Of a stretch of 64,000 nucleotides of DNA, positions 28,201-37,479 are shown piece by piece; position 1 is the stretch's first letter; every line of letters starts with the position of its first letter. The notes below the pieces were generated by a model. That model made no database searches. It was given only the letters and a program-made list of their open reading frames with translations, and had not been told where the DNA came from. Origin of the DNA: Gemmatimonadota bacterium (lineage in GTDB: Bacteria > Gemmatimonadota > Gemmatimonadetes > Gemmatimonadales > GWC2-71-9); the NCBI GenBank assembly GCA_009692185.1, contig SHZT01000005.1, forward strand, positions 20,068 through 84,067, read 5' to 3'. Position numbers and translations under genes: made by a program.

Positions 28201-30624
28201 CTACCCCGCAAGTTCCCCAACCGCCTCCTCGCTCACGACCGCCGCGCCCTTCGCCTGGTCCAGCGCCACGCGCAGGACGCGATCCACCCGGCCGCTCAAC
28301 TCGATGTGCGTGATCAGCACCACCTGCGAGAATCGATCCCTTAGCCCGTCGAGCGACGCCACGACGCGCTGGCGACGGGGCTCGTCGAGACTGCCGAAGA
28401 TCTCGTCGAGCACCAAGAGCGAAATGGGCTGACCGGCCCGCTCGGCCACCAGCTGGCTGATGGCGAGCCGCAGCGCCAGGTTCGCCACGTCTTCTTCGCC
28501 CCCCGAGATGACTGGCTTCACGATTCCGTCTTCCAGTATCAGGATATTGTAGTTCTCGTCCAGCTCCATTTCCGTGTACCGGCCATCGGTCAGGTCCGAA
28601 AGCAACGACGACGCGCGGTCAGACAGCTCGGGCCGCATCTCGGCATTCAGGTCAGAGCGCAACTCGCCAAACGCCGCATCCAGCTCTTCGTGCAACTGGA
28701 AGTTGGTCTTCAATTCCACGAGCCGGTTTGCACGCGCCGCCCGCTCCTCGATGCGCTTGGCAATTCCGGCAAGGTGGGCCTCGGCGGCCTTCAGGTCCCC
28801 GCGCTGGGCCACGAGGTCCAGCTCCGCTTCCTGCGCGGACTTGTTCGCTAGCTCGTACCGGCCGCGCGCCGCCTGATACCGCTCGTCGCTGAACCCCAGG
28901 GCGGCGAGCGCCTCGGTGAGCTGCTTCACCAACGCCTCCCGTTCCGACAGCCGCTTCTCCGCCGCTTCCATTTCCGACACCAGGGTCGCGGCCCGTTCGG
29001 ACTGCACCGCCAGCCGCTCCTGCGCGCGGATCGAGGGCTCCAGTTCCTTGAGCCGGTCCCGCACCACGTCGTGCCGCTCCACGTCGTACTTCTCCGGCAA
29101 GGCGGCGATCTTGGTCTTGATGTCCCTGACCCGCCCTTCGAGGGACACACGCTCGCGCTCCAGTTCCGAGCGCTCCTTCACCGCGGACCGCGCTTCGGCC
29201 AGCGCCTGGGTGAGCCTGTCTACCTGGGCGTTCGCGGCAAGGCGGACCTTTCCCTGGGCCGCGACATCCGCCGGCTCCACCTCGAGCTGGGTAATCCGGT
29301 CTCGGTAGAACTGCCCGTTTGTCTTGACCTCCGCCAATTGATCGTTCAGCGTGTTCAGCATCTGCTCGAACTCCTTCCCCAGCGGCCGTCCGCACGTCGG
29401 GCAGGGGCTCAGGGGGCCGAGTTCCTTGATCTTGTCCCGTTGTTTCTCGATATCCTCGTACTGCTGGAGCAGTTCCTGGCGCTTGGTGTTCGCGTGCTCT
29501 TTCTCGCGCACCCACGCGGCCCGGGCCAGCTCGGCCGCGGCCTGATCCTCGACGAACGCCTTGCGCGCGGCCCCGAGCTCTTTTTCCCGCGCCGCTGCGT
29601 CAGCGGCCGGGTCGGGGGTCTCCGTCACCCGCGCCGCCATCTTGCCGAGGGCGGCCTCGACCTCCTTGAGCTGACCCGTGAGGCCGCGGTGCTGGTCGGC
29701 GCCCCGCGCGTCGGCATCCAGGCGTTCGAGCTCGGCGCGGAGCGGCGCCACCTCGGCAAGCCCAGGCTTCATCTTCTCGTAGGCGGCCTTCGCCGCGAGC
29801 GCCACGGCCAGCTCCTTGTCCAGCCGCTCGTGGTCCCGCCGCGCATCAATCACCTGCTGTTCCGCCGCGCGCCGGTCGCCATCGATCGCCAGGGACGACT
29901 GGCGCAGGTCCGCCATGCGAGTCCACTCGGGGCCCTCGACCGACAGGGCCTTGGCCGCGGCGTCGCGCGCCGCGGTGGCGCGTTTCACGAGCGCGGTGGT
30001 GTCCGCCTGGCGCTTGGCAGCGTGCGCCCGCTCCCGTTCCAGCTCGGCCGCATCACCCAGGCCCAGTTCGAGCCCGCCCAGCTCGGCCAAGACCCTCCGG
30101 ACACTCGCCCGTTCGGCGCGGGCGGCCTCCTGCGCCAGACGGAGCTTCTCGTAGCCCAGGACCCGTGAGAGAAACCGTGCGCGCTCCGCTGGCCCGAGCG
30201 CGGCCATCACGGCCAGTTCCTTCTGGCCGGTGAAGTACGTGTTGAAGAACTCGTCCCGCGTCATGCCCAGCGTACGCGTCAGGACGCGCGTGACCTCTTC
30301 GGTGCCCGCCGAGACCGGGCTCGCGCCGTGATCCTGGAACAGCTGGGCCTCCCGCTGGGTGCGGACCACGAGATAGTCGTGCGCGCCGAGGCTGAACTCG
30401 ATCTCGACTTTGACCGGCGAGCGGGCGGGTGCGCGGCTCCAGCGAATCGAGTCCCTGGTCCCGCGCGCCGCCGCGTTGCCGTAGATGGCCCACGCAATCG
30501 CTTCGAGAAGTGTGGTCTTCCCCGCCCCGTTGGGCCCGATGATGGCGGTGAGCCCCGGGCCCAGTTCGAACTCGGTGTCGGCGTGCTGGCGGAAATTGAC
30601 CAGGTGAATCCGGCGGAGCTGCAT
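28201..30624 (-). CDS. sbcC: Rad50/SbcC-type ATPase
   Basis: 807 residues. Walker A GPNGAGKTT at about 30-38, long coiled coil, zinc hook CPTCGRPLG near 406-414, second coiled coil, then ISGGEEDVANLALRLAISQL (signature) and LLVLDEIFGSLDEPRRQ (Walker B). It forms a complex with the Mre11 nuclease to process DNA ends. The length is closer to archaeal Rad50 (about 880) than to the E. coli SbcC of over 1000. Its ATG overlaps the Mre11 stop (ATGA). Confidence 0.92.
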   Translation of the reverse strand: MQLRRIHLVNFRQHADTEFELGPGLTAIIGPNGAGKTTLLEAIAWAIYGNAAARGTRDSIRWSRAPARSPVKVEIEFSLGAHDYLVVRTQREAQLFQDHGASPVSAGTEEVTRVLTRTLGMTRDEFFNTYFTGQKELAVMAALGPAERARFLSRVLGYEKLRLAQEAARAERASVRRVLAELGGLELGLGDAAELERERAHAAKRQADTTALVKRATAARDAAAKALSVEGPEWTRMADLRQSSLAIDGDRRAAEQQVIDARRDHERLDKELAVALAAKAAYEKMKPGLAEVAPLRAELERLDADARGADQHRGLTGQLKEVEAALGKMAARVTETPDPAADAAAREKELGAARKAFVEDQAAAELARAAWVREKEHANTKRQELLQQYEDIEKQRDKIKELGPLSPCPTCGRPLGKEFEQMLNTLNDQLAEVKTNGQFYRDRITQLEVEPADVAAQGKVRLAANAQVDRLTQALAEARSAVKERSELERERVSLEGRVRDIKTKIAALPEKYDVERHDVVRDRLKELEPSIRAQERLAVQSERAATLVSEMEAAEKRLSEREALVKQLTEALAALGFSDERYQAARGRYELANKSAQEAELDLVAQRGDLKAAEAHLAGIAKRIEERAARANRLVELKTNFQLHEELDAAFGELRSDLNAEMRPELSDRASSLLSDLTDGRYTEMELDENYNILILEDGIVKPVISGGEEDVANLALRLAISQLVAERAGQPISLLVLDEIFGSLDEPRRQRVVASLDGLRDRFSQVVLITHIELSGRVDRVLRVALDQAKGAAVVSEEAVGELAG

Positions 30625-31895
30625 CAGGTGCTCCCCACCGGTCCGGGATCGCGCTCGACCTGCTCCATGTAGCGGCGGCCGAGCCCCACCAGCTTCGCGC
30701 GCTCGACGCCCGGGGTGAGCTGGCGCTGTTCGAGGTAGTCGGTGACGATGTCGCCGAGCGTCCGGATGCGACCCCCACCGGTTCCCCCCACCCCGACCTC
30801 GCGCCGCGACTCCGGCCGTCGAAGATCAAGATGAAAATGGAGGGCGCGCGCCTTGTACTCGCGGATCGCTTCGTGATCCAGTTCGCGCGCAACAAGTCGC
30901 GGCACATCGTAGGCCAGCTGGCGCACCACCTGGCCGTCGATGCCGCCCTTCACCTTCGCCACCTGCCCGGCGATCTCCTTGCTCAGTGCCTCGGCATCCA
31001 TGCCCACCGCGGCGATCGGCGCGAGATCAACGTGGCGCCTGGCCAACGGAATCGCCCGGAACTCCACGTGGGGTTTTGGCCCGCCGAGCCGCACCAGGAG
31101 CCAGCCCTTCTGCCCCGGGCGCCCCAGCTCCCCTTCCTGCTGGAGCTCGCCCCACGGGTTCCGGCCCACGTATTCGATTGACCCCGCGTACCACGCCGTT
31201 GGCGCCATCTGCCGTGCCACGTGGTAGTGGCCGAGCGCGACGTAGTTCCACTGGTCCGCATGCAGCTCGGACAATTCCAGCGTGGGTGTGCCGTATTCCG
31301 CCGGGTCGTAGTCGCGAGGCAGGCCGGCGAGTTCGCCGTGGAGCAGGAGGATATTGTGCCGCGCGTCGGCCTCCGGCAGAAGCGACGGCCGTTGTTCAGC
31401 ACCAACAGCCGCCCACGGTACGGCCAGAAGGGAAACCCCAAGTGATTCGAAATGGAGCCGCTTGGCCTCGTGCACCACGACCGCGATACCGGGGATCGCC
31501 TCGAACAGGCGGAGGATCGTGCCCGTTTCGACGGAACGCGGGGTGTCGTGGTCACCCGCGATGATGACGACGGGCGTGTCCGGCAGCGTGTCGCGGAGGC
31601 GGCGGAGCTGGTTGAACGCGTCGAGAATGGCGGGGTTGGCAGGCCGCACCGAGTGGAACAGGTCGCCGGCCACGAGTACCATGTCGGGCCGGGTGCTGAT
31701 CACGTCGTCGATCACCCGGCGGAACGCGATCGCGACATCGGCTTCCCGCTGGTTGATGCCCTGCGCGGTAAGGCGGTGATGCTGGCGGAACCCCAGGTGA
31801 AGGTCCGCGAGGTGGGCAATGGTGGGACCGTCGGCAGTGGCGGCGGGCGCGGGAGCAGGGTCCGGCGCCCGCTGCCGTGCCTGCCGCTTGGTCAC
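30624..31895 (-). CDS. sbcD: Mre11/SbcD-type exonuclease
   Basis: 423 residues from a GTG that overlaps the previous stop. Metallophosphatase motifs in order: DLHLG (about 31), AGDLFH (about 75), IAGDHDTPRS (about 114), LLHGEL, and ALGHYH. The C-terminal region (REYKARALHFHLDLRRPE onward) should cap and contact Rad50. It trims and nicks DNA ends with Mn2+. Situated directly before rad50 and two genes after herA. Confidence 0.92.
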   Translation of the reverse strand: MTKRQARQRAPDPAPAPAATADGPTIAHLADLHLGFRQHHRLTAQGINQREADVAIAFRRVIDDVISTRPDMVLVAGDLFHSVRPANPAILDAFNQLRRLRDTLPDTPVVIIAGDHDTPRSVETGTILRLFEAIPGIAVVVHEAKRLHFESLGVSLLAVPWAAVGAEQRPSLLPEADARHNILLLHGELAGLPRDYDPAEYGTPTLELSELHADQWNYVALGHYHVARQMAPTAWYAGSIEYVGRNPWGELQQEGELGRPGQKGWLLVRLGGPKPHVEFRAIPLARRHVDLAPIAAVGMDAEALSKEIAGQVAKVKGGIDGQVVRQLAYDVPRLVARELDHEAIREYKARALHFHLDLRRPESRREVGVGGTGGGRIRTLGDIVTDYLEQRQLTPGVERAKLVGLGRRYMEQVERDPGPVGST

Positions 31896-32755
31896 AATCT
31901 CACCTGGTGCCGTCCGGAAATAGACAGCGACACCGAGCCGTCTACCGGCGGGCCCTCCGCGCGTCCCAGGTGGAGCTTTATTCCGAATCGCGCATTCGTC
32001 GCGGCCGACACCATCGCGTTCCATCCGGACGACCACACGAGCACGGCGGCGATGCGCCCCGTGACCATGCCGGTTCCAATGCCGCCCTCGCCCGCCACGA
32101 CGATCGTCTTGGGATCCAGGACGCCGGAGAGCGTGAGAAACGCCAGCGTGTCGGAACCGCGCGCCGTGACGCTGTCGAGGATGACCGTGGCGGTGCCCCG
32201 CACGGATTCCGCGGCCGACAGCTTGCCACCCGCGCTCAGGTGCGCGCCGAGGGGAAATTGCAGGGGACTGCCCCAATTGAAGCCCGGGGCGACGGCACCG
32301 TCCGCGAGCTGAAACTCGAGGCCGCCGAGTCCCGCCCGGAGCGCGGCGACCAGCGACGGGTCGGCGCCGCGTTGGGTGGGGGTCGCTGACTGGATATCCA
32401 GCTTCCAGCCGACCAAGGCATCGAGCGCGAGCCCCTGCGCGCCCGGGAGCGGCACGTCGGCGCGCGGGCTGGCGCCGGTACGGGCGCGCGAGCGCGAGGA
32501 GTCCAGCGTGATCCGCACCTTTCGCTTGTCGCCGATCATTTCGATGATTCTCGCGGTCCGAACCGTCCGCCAGTCACTCTCGGTCACTGTGCTGTCAGGC
32601 AAGCTCGGCAGGCCGAACCACACCGCGGTCATCCGGAATTCACTGATGGTCTGGACCCGCGTGCCGCCGGCCGGGTGATACTGGAGTGAGACGCCCTGGG
32701 CCGCCGCGCTGACGGGGATGACGAACAGGAACGCGAACGACCACCTACGGCCCAT
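31892..32755 (-). CDS. secreted protein of unknown function within the herA-mre11 operon
   Basis: 287 residues. A signal peptide (RRWSFAFLFVIPVSAAA-Q) and a beta-rich body resembling DUF6263-type proteins (QYHPAGGTRVQTISEF near the start, GTATVILDSVTARGSDTLAFLTLSG later). It overlaps the herA end by 11 bases and the mre11 start by 4, so it is within the operon, though an exported protein is not expected in DNA-end repair. It may be a passenger. Confidence 0.68.
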   Translation of the reverse strand: MGRRWSFAFLFVIPVSAAAQGVSLQYHPAGGTRVQTISEFRMTAVWFGLPSLPDSTVTESDWRTVRTARIIEMIGDKRKVRITLDSSRSRARTGASPRADVPLPGAQGLALDALVGWKLDIQSATPTQRGADPSLVAALRAGLGGLEFQLADGAVAPGFNWGSPLQFPLGAHLSAGGKLSAAESVRGTATVILDSVTARGSDTLAFLTLSGVLDPKTIVVAGEGGIGTGMVTGRIAAVLVWSSGWNAMVSAATNARFGIKLHLGRAEGPPVDGSVSLSISGRHQVRL

Positions 32756-34682
32756 AAGGATCCTCGACCGGCCGGACTACGCTCACGCCACTCTTGGGCT
32801 TCATCTCCGTGCGCTGAACGGCGGTCGGAAGGCGGGACTGGAAAAATGTCAGTACGTCCTTGGGCCGCGCGCGTCGCGTCGCGAGGAGTGCGCGCCGGAC
32901 GTCGTCTTCCGGCCGCCCGGCGATCAGGTCTTTCACCCGCGCGGCCGCGACCCCGCGGTCCAGCTGCGCCAGCTGGCGCGCGACGGCGTCTTCGAACGAC
33001 ACGTCCACGGCCGGCGGGAACCGCTCGACCCCCCCCCGCCCCGTGAGCACGGCGGGCCGCGGGAACTTGACGAACACCGGGTGGGTGAAATGCGGATGGC
33101 GAATCATCAGCTCGCCCTTCGGCATCGTGGCCATCTTGATCTTGGTCGCGGGCGAGAGCACCTGGTAGCCGGGCGTCGCCAGCTCATCCAGGTCCATGCG
33201 GCCAAAGAGCACCGTGCCCGCGTTCCCCACCACGCGCTTGTGAACCTGCGAGCGGAACTGCTGGGCGCCGAACAGCACCAGGCCCAGGTAGCGGCCCCGC
33301 TCGGAAATATCCAGCAGCATCTTCCGGACGTACGTGTCGGGCCCGTCCTGCGGCGCGTACTTGTTCAGTTCGTCCACGAAGACCACGACGTGCTCGACCC
33401 CCAGGTTCCGCCGCTCCAGGTGCTCCCGCAACTGGGACACGATCCGGGTGAACACCAGGTCCTGCCCCAGATTGTCCATGCCGGCCACGTCAATCACGTA
33501 GACGCGCCGATCCTCGAACGTGCCGAACGGCAGGTCGCTCACCGAGCCGTCGTCGGTGACAAGACCCTTGCAGCGGACCGAAATGTTGAGCAGCCGGTTC
33601 CGCACCTTGCGAATCGTCGCGATGTGATGCGTCCGCCACATGTCGCTCCGCCCAGCCGACTCCAGCCCGTCGAATATCGCGCGGAACAACCGCTCCAGAT
33701 CAATGAAATTCTTCACCCGGTGGAGGTTCCCCCACTCGTCGGCGAATTCCTTTTCTACCACCCGGTCGGCGAGGAAGTCGATGAATGCGTCGGCCTTGGC
33801 ATCCACGTCGTCGCGGTTGAGCAGGACTTCGTGATAGTCGAGCACCTCGCGAAGCCCCCACACGAGGGGCTCGACCGTGCCGACCAGCTCGGGGTTGGAG
33901 CGGAGCGTGTTGAGGTTCACGCCATCCGGCCGGAAGGGCGCGTAGTACGACACGTTCTCGAACGGCTTGGGCTCGATCCCCAGGTCTACGTACATCTGCT
34001 TCTCCGCGTCCGTCAGCGGCCCGGGCTGGTCCAGGAAGCAGAGATCCGGGCCTTTGACATTGAAGCAGACCGCGGCCACGCGGCCCTTGTGCGTCGGGAA
34101 ATGCTCGAAGATCGAGCCGATCAGGAACTCGACCGCGCTCGTCTTGGTCGCGAGCCCGGAAATGCCGGTGATGTTGAGGTGCGCCGACTCGGGGCCCAGG
34201 AGGAAATCGGCATCCACGTACACGGGAGACGAGAGCCCTCCCGCCGTGTAGAGCCCGACCGGAATCCCGGTCGGCCGCTCGCCGCGCAGGTACGCGTCCA
34301 TGCGGAGCGCGGTCTCGACATCCACGCGTGACGCGAGCCGGACTTCCGCGAGCGGCACCGGCTGGACCGGCTCTTCCGGAACCTGCCGAAGCACGGCCGC
34401 GGTCCATAGCCGTATTTCCGCCCGGCTGGTTGGCGCCTCGCCCGTCGGGTTCCCCTCGGCGGCAAGCACGTCGTGGAGCGGCGTCGCCAGGTCCGAGTAG
34501 GCCTTGCCGTCGGTGACGACGGCGTACACCACCCGCCCATCGCCCCCGTTTTCCACCCGCACGATCGCGCCGATGCCCAGCGGCGCCTCGACCGCCGTCC
34601 AGAAATGGAACTGGTGCGGCGAGGCCGGCAGAACCTCGGTCGCGACCACTCGGCCGATCGGCTTGGACCCTCGATCGATCAC
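32745..34682 (-). CDS. herA: HerA-type DNA translocase ATPase
   Basis: 645 residues from the GTG that overlaps the nurA stop (GTGA). N-terminal HAS-like barrel (about 1-60), then a RecA-like core: P-loop GISGLATKTS at about 173-182, which lacks the standard Gly before Lys, and Walker B VVVFVDELNKYAP (Asp437, Glu438). QVLSPATKIKMATMPKGELMI is near the end. HerA pumps DNA into the NurA nuclease during end resection. The adjacent nurA, mre11 and rad50 support this role. Confidence 0.85.
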   Translation of the reverse strand: MIDRGSKPIGRVVATEVLPASPHQFHFWTAVEAPLGIGAIVRVENGGDGRVVYAVVTDGKAYSDLATPLHDVLAAEGNPTGEAPTSRAEIRLWTAAVLRQVPEEPVQPVPLAEVRLASRVDVETALRMDAYLRGERPTGIPVGLYTAGGLSSPVYVDADFLLGPESAHLNITGISGLATKTSAVEFLIGSIFEHFPTHKGRVAAVCFNVKGPDLCFLDQPGPLTDAEKQMYVDLGIEPKPFENVSYYAPFRPDGVNLNTLRSNPELVGTVEPLVWGLREVLDYHEVLLNRDDVDAKADAFIDFLADRVVEKEFADEWGNLHRVKNFIDLERLFRAIFDGLESAGRSDMWRTHHIATIRKVRNRLLNISVRCKGLVTDDGSVSDLPFGTFEDRRVYVIDVAGMDNLGQDLVFTRIVSQLREHLERRNLGVEHVVVFVDELNKYAPQDGPDTYVRKMLLDISERGRYLGLVLFGAQQFRSQVHKRVVGNAGTVLFGRMDLDELATPGYQVLSPATKIKMATMPKGELMIRHPHFTHPVFVKFPRPAVLTGRGGVERFPPAVDVSFEDAVARQLAQLDRGVAAARVKDLIAGRPEDDVRRALLATRRARPKDVLTFFQSRLPTAVQRTEMKPKSGVSVVRPVEDPYGP

Positions 34683-35617
34683 GACCAGCTCCCTGCCTTC
34701 GCCCGCAGCAAGTCCTCCACCCGGTGAATGGGATACAGCAACCGGTCCCACCGCGCATCGGGCGTCGACAGCGGAGCTCTCTCCCGCATCAACCACCCCG
34801 AAATCTCATCCGCCTCGCTCACGCTGGCGTCGGTAGCATATCGCTCGACCCTGACCAGGCCGTGCGTGATGTCCTGCCCTTCCCACGGCCACAACCGGAC
34901 GTACCAGCTGTGCACCGGCGCGCCACGCTCGTACTTCGGCGCGAACACGGACGAGCGGTGCCCCGGCTCCAGCGTCATGGCCGTCACAACGTCGGCACCA
35001 TTCAGGAACTGGGTCTCGTGACTCTTCACGATGCCGAGCAGCCGCGAGTCCTTCGCGAACGCGGAATGCGCGGTGACTGAGCCATCGACGACCAGCAGCC
35101 CGCCGGGCTTCGCCTCGCGATACTCTTTCGCGACGGTCGCCTCGACTTCGGCCCGCCGCCGGTCCACGACCTGCACCGCCAGCTGGATCTCCAGCAGGGG
35201 GTGCCGGCGAGATCCGGGTTCGGACGGGTAGAGTCTCTCTTCGCGAGCCGCAAGCGCTTCGCGTTCTGAATCCGACAGCACCGCGAGGGGCGCGACCAGG
35301 AAGTCTTCGTGGCGTGTCGCGACCGTGACCAGCTCGCCGCCGTTCCGGCACAAGGCCGCGGCCGCTACGTGCGCCCGCACGACGGGTGTGGCGCCGAACC
35401 AGCCGTCTACGGAGTAGCGCTGAATGCCGCCCAGGAACGCGACGCCAGGTGGTGCCTCGCGCGGAATCACCGGAATCGCCCGAATCCGGTCGCCTTCGAC
35501 GATCTCCGCCGTGCCGAACGGCGTCTCGAGGGGCGCGCCGGCGTGGGTGGCCATGCGGCCCCCGCCGGCCACGCCGCCCGCGCGAACGATGACTTTGCGA
35601 ATTCCCGCGTGCGCCAT
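34679..35617 (-). CDS. nurA: NurA-like nuclease
   Basis: 312 residues from the ATG at 35617. NurA signs: FLGGIQRYSVDGW (about 61), GGLLVVDGSVTAHSAF (Asp178), LLGIVKSHETQFL (about 193), and a C-terminal helical region that ends close to the herA start. NurA degrades DNA ends together with HerA. In related proteins I would expect FxDG in the first motif; here it is FLGG, which might alter metal binding. The assignment rests on these motifs and on the neighbour herA. Confidence 0.75.
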   Translation of the reverse strand: MAHAGIRKVIVRAGGVAGGGRMATHAGAPLETPFGTAEIVEGDRIRAIPVIPREAPPGVAFLGGIQRYSVDGWFGATPVVRAHVAAAALCRNGGELVTVATRHEDFLVAPLAVLSDSEREALAAREERLYPSEPGSRRHPLLEIQLAVQVVDRRRAEVEATVAKEYREAKPGGLLVVDGSVTAHSAFAKDSRLLGIVKSHETQFLNGADVVTAMTLEPGHRSSVFAPKYERGAPVHSWYVRLWPWEGQDITHGLVRVERYATDASVSEADEISGWLMRERAPLSTPDARWDRLLYPIHRVEDLLRAKAGSWS

Positions 35618-35654
35618 GCGGTTCAGTCCCGCCGCGCCGCGGTGCCGCCCGGCA

Positions 35655-36161
35655 TCAGGCGTCGGGCGCTGGGAAGGGTGGGACGTTGAGGAGCCACAAC
35701 CCCGCGATATTGCCGCTGCCGTCCACTTCGGCAATGAGACCATTCGCGATTTGCACAGCGTCCACCTTGCGCCGGGGTCCCACGCGCAGGTGAATGACCG
35801 ACTCGTCCGCCCGCTTGAGCGCGGAGAGGTGCGTATCCACCTCGACCGCCGCGATCCCCGGTTGAGACGGGCGGGCGGGCATCATGAGGCGGCCCTGCGA
35901 TCCCGGCTCGGGGGCCTTGAGGCCCTCGACAACCTGGCGCTCGGGCCACACCACCACTTCGAGCCCGCACACCGCGCCACCCGAGACGTCGAGCATTACG
36001 TACGACCCCTCGGCGCCGGTCAGTTCGACCGAGCCGGTAAGCCCGCCGGCCTTCTTGGGAACCTTGAACTGCCCAGAGAGGATCTCCGTCTCGGCATCCC
36101 ACCGCCACGCGACCTCCGGCAGCTTGCCCTCGAGCTTCTCGACCGTCACGGTGTAGGCCAT
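35655..36161 (-). CDS. 168-residue protein with two DUF2283-like halves
   Basis: No firm family. Two halves look alike: SYVMLDVSGGAVCGLEVVVWP (about 74-94) and LIAEVDGSGNIAGLWLLNVPP (about 143-163), both of the shape strand, D-x-GG/GSG, x-GL, strand, as in DUF2283 proteins. Hence it may be an internal duplication. It starts two bases after the aminotransferase stop and ends 37 bases before nurA, so it is probably co-transcribed with nurA-herA and could be an accessory of that system. Confidence 0.6.
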   Translation of the reverse strand: MAYTVTVEKLEGKLPEVAWRWDAETEILSGQFKVPKKAGGLTGSVELTGAEGSYVMLDVSGGAVCGLEVVVWPERQVVEGLKAPEPGSQGRLMMPARPSQPGIAAVEVDTHLSALKRADESVIHLRVGPRRKVDAVQIANGLIAEVDGSGNIAGLWLLNVPPFPAPDA

Positions 36162-36163
36162 GA

Positions 36164-37426
36164 TCAGCGAGGCTTGAGGGAGCGGGCGAACCGGGTGATT
36201 CGCTCGAGCGCCTTGACCAGGTCCTTTTCCGACGCGGCAAACGACAGCCGCACGAACCGCGGGTCCCCGAAGGCATCACCCGGCACCAGCGCCACGCCCT
36301 CGCTCGCCATGAGCTTGGAGCAGAACTCCGCGCCGGTGGAGATACCGGGGCCGAAGTAGTTGTCGACGCGGAAGAACAGGTAGAAGGCGCCCATCGGCTC
36401 GACGAACTCGACATTCGGGAGGTGCTTCCGGAAGTGCGCCAACAGCATGTCCCGCCGCTTGCGGAACTCGTCCACCATGCGGAGCACGTCCTGCTCCACC
36501 TTCGGGTCGCTCATGGCGGTCGCCGCGGCCCACTGCGACGGGTGCGACGCGCCCGACGTCGTGTGCGACTGGAATCCCGCCATGGCCTTGGCCACCGGCA
36601 ACGGCGCGAGCGCCATGCCGATTCTCCAGCCGGTCATCGCGTACGCCTTGCTCGCGCCGTAGATCACGACCGTCCGGTCGAGCAGCTCGTCCGAAAGATC
36701 CAGCACCGAGGGCGCGGAACCCGAACCAAAGTGAATGCGGCGGTAGATCTCGTCCGAGATCAGCCAGATGCCCCGCTCGTGCGCCCATTCGGCAATCGCC
36801 TTGAGCTCCGAGCGCGAATAGACCGCGCCGGTCGGGTTGACCGGAGAACACAGGAGCAGGCCCGTGGTGTGCGCGTCGGTGTGTGCCTCGAGGTCGTCCA
36901 CGCTCACCTTGAGGCTCCACTCGATATCCCCGGGCACCATCACCGGCTCCGCGCGCGCCAGATGCACCATTTGCGGGTACGACACCCAGGCCGGCGCCGG
37001 AATCAGCACCCGATCACCCGGACCGAACAGCGAAAAGATCGCGTTGAAGAGCGACTGTTTTGCGCCGGTGGAAATCACCAGGCAATCCGCGTTCACCGGC
37101 CGGCCGTTCGACAGGAGCGACAGGTGCTTCGCCGCCGCGGCCCGCAGGTCCAGAAGGCCCACGTTCGGCGGGTACCTGGTCTTTCCTGACTGGATGGCCT
37201 TGATGCCGGCTTCGGCCGCCGCGCGGGGTGTGTCGAAGTCCGGCTCTCCCGCCGAAAGGTCGATGACGTCCTCCCCGGCGGCCTTGCGGCGCTGGGTTTC
37301 CTGGTTGATCGCGACCGTTTCGGACGGCTTGAGCTGGGCGAGGTTCTCTGACAGGGACAACTGCGGCGCCCGTTGGGCGGGAGCCGAAATTCGTGATATG
37401 GGGCTGGCTTCCACGATGTTCCTCAA
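36164..37426 (-). CDS. aspartate aminotransferase (class I PLP)
   Basis: 420 residues. Class I/II aminotransferase: VIDLSAGEPDFDTP, ISTGAKQSLFNAIFSLFGPGD, SPVNPTGAVY, ISDEIYRR (Asp to the pyridine N), and YGASKAYAMTGWRIG with the PLP lysine; an Arg near the end (FVRLSF) binds the carboxylate. It moves amino groups between aspartate or another amino acid and 2-oxoglutarate. First gene of the minus-strand run that leads into nurA-herA. Confidence 0.92.
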   Translation of the reverse strand: MRNIVEASPISRISAPAQRAPQLSLSENLAQLKPSETVAINQETQRRKAAGEDVIDLSAGEPDFDTPRAAAEAGIKAIQSGKTRYPPNVGLLDLRAAAAKHLSLLSNGRPVNADCLVISTGAKQSLFNAIFSLFGPGDRVLIPAPAWVSYPQMVHLARAEPVMVPGDIEWSLKVSVDDLEAHTDAHTTGLLLCSPVNPTGAVYSRSELKAIAEWAHERGIWLISDEIYRRIHFGSGSAPSVLDLSDELLDRTVVIYGASKAYAMTGWRIGMALAPLPVAKAMAGFQSHTTSGASHPSQWAAATAMSDPKVEQDVLRMVDEFRKRRDMLLAHFRKHLPNVEFVEPMGAFYLFFRVDNYFGPGISTGAEFCSKLMASEGVALVPGDAFGDPRFVRLSFAASEKDLVKALERITRFARSLKPR

Positions 37427-37479
37427 GGCTAAGGCGCAGTCAGAAGACTACGGCCTCGCATGGGAGGCCGCAACAACTT

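Noticed and set aside
32718..34331. 537-codon open frame on the plus strand
   Set aside because: Antisense to herA, with no domain and shadow-like composition. herA has clear motifs.
28201..35617. HerA-based phage defence of the SIR2 or DUF4297 type
   Set aside because: No SIR2, DUF4297 or other effector is beside herA; the partner is a NurA-like nuclease with Mre11-Rad50.
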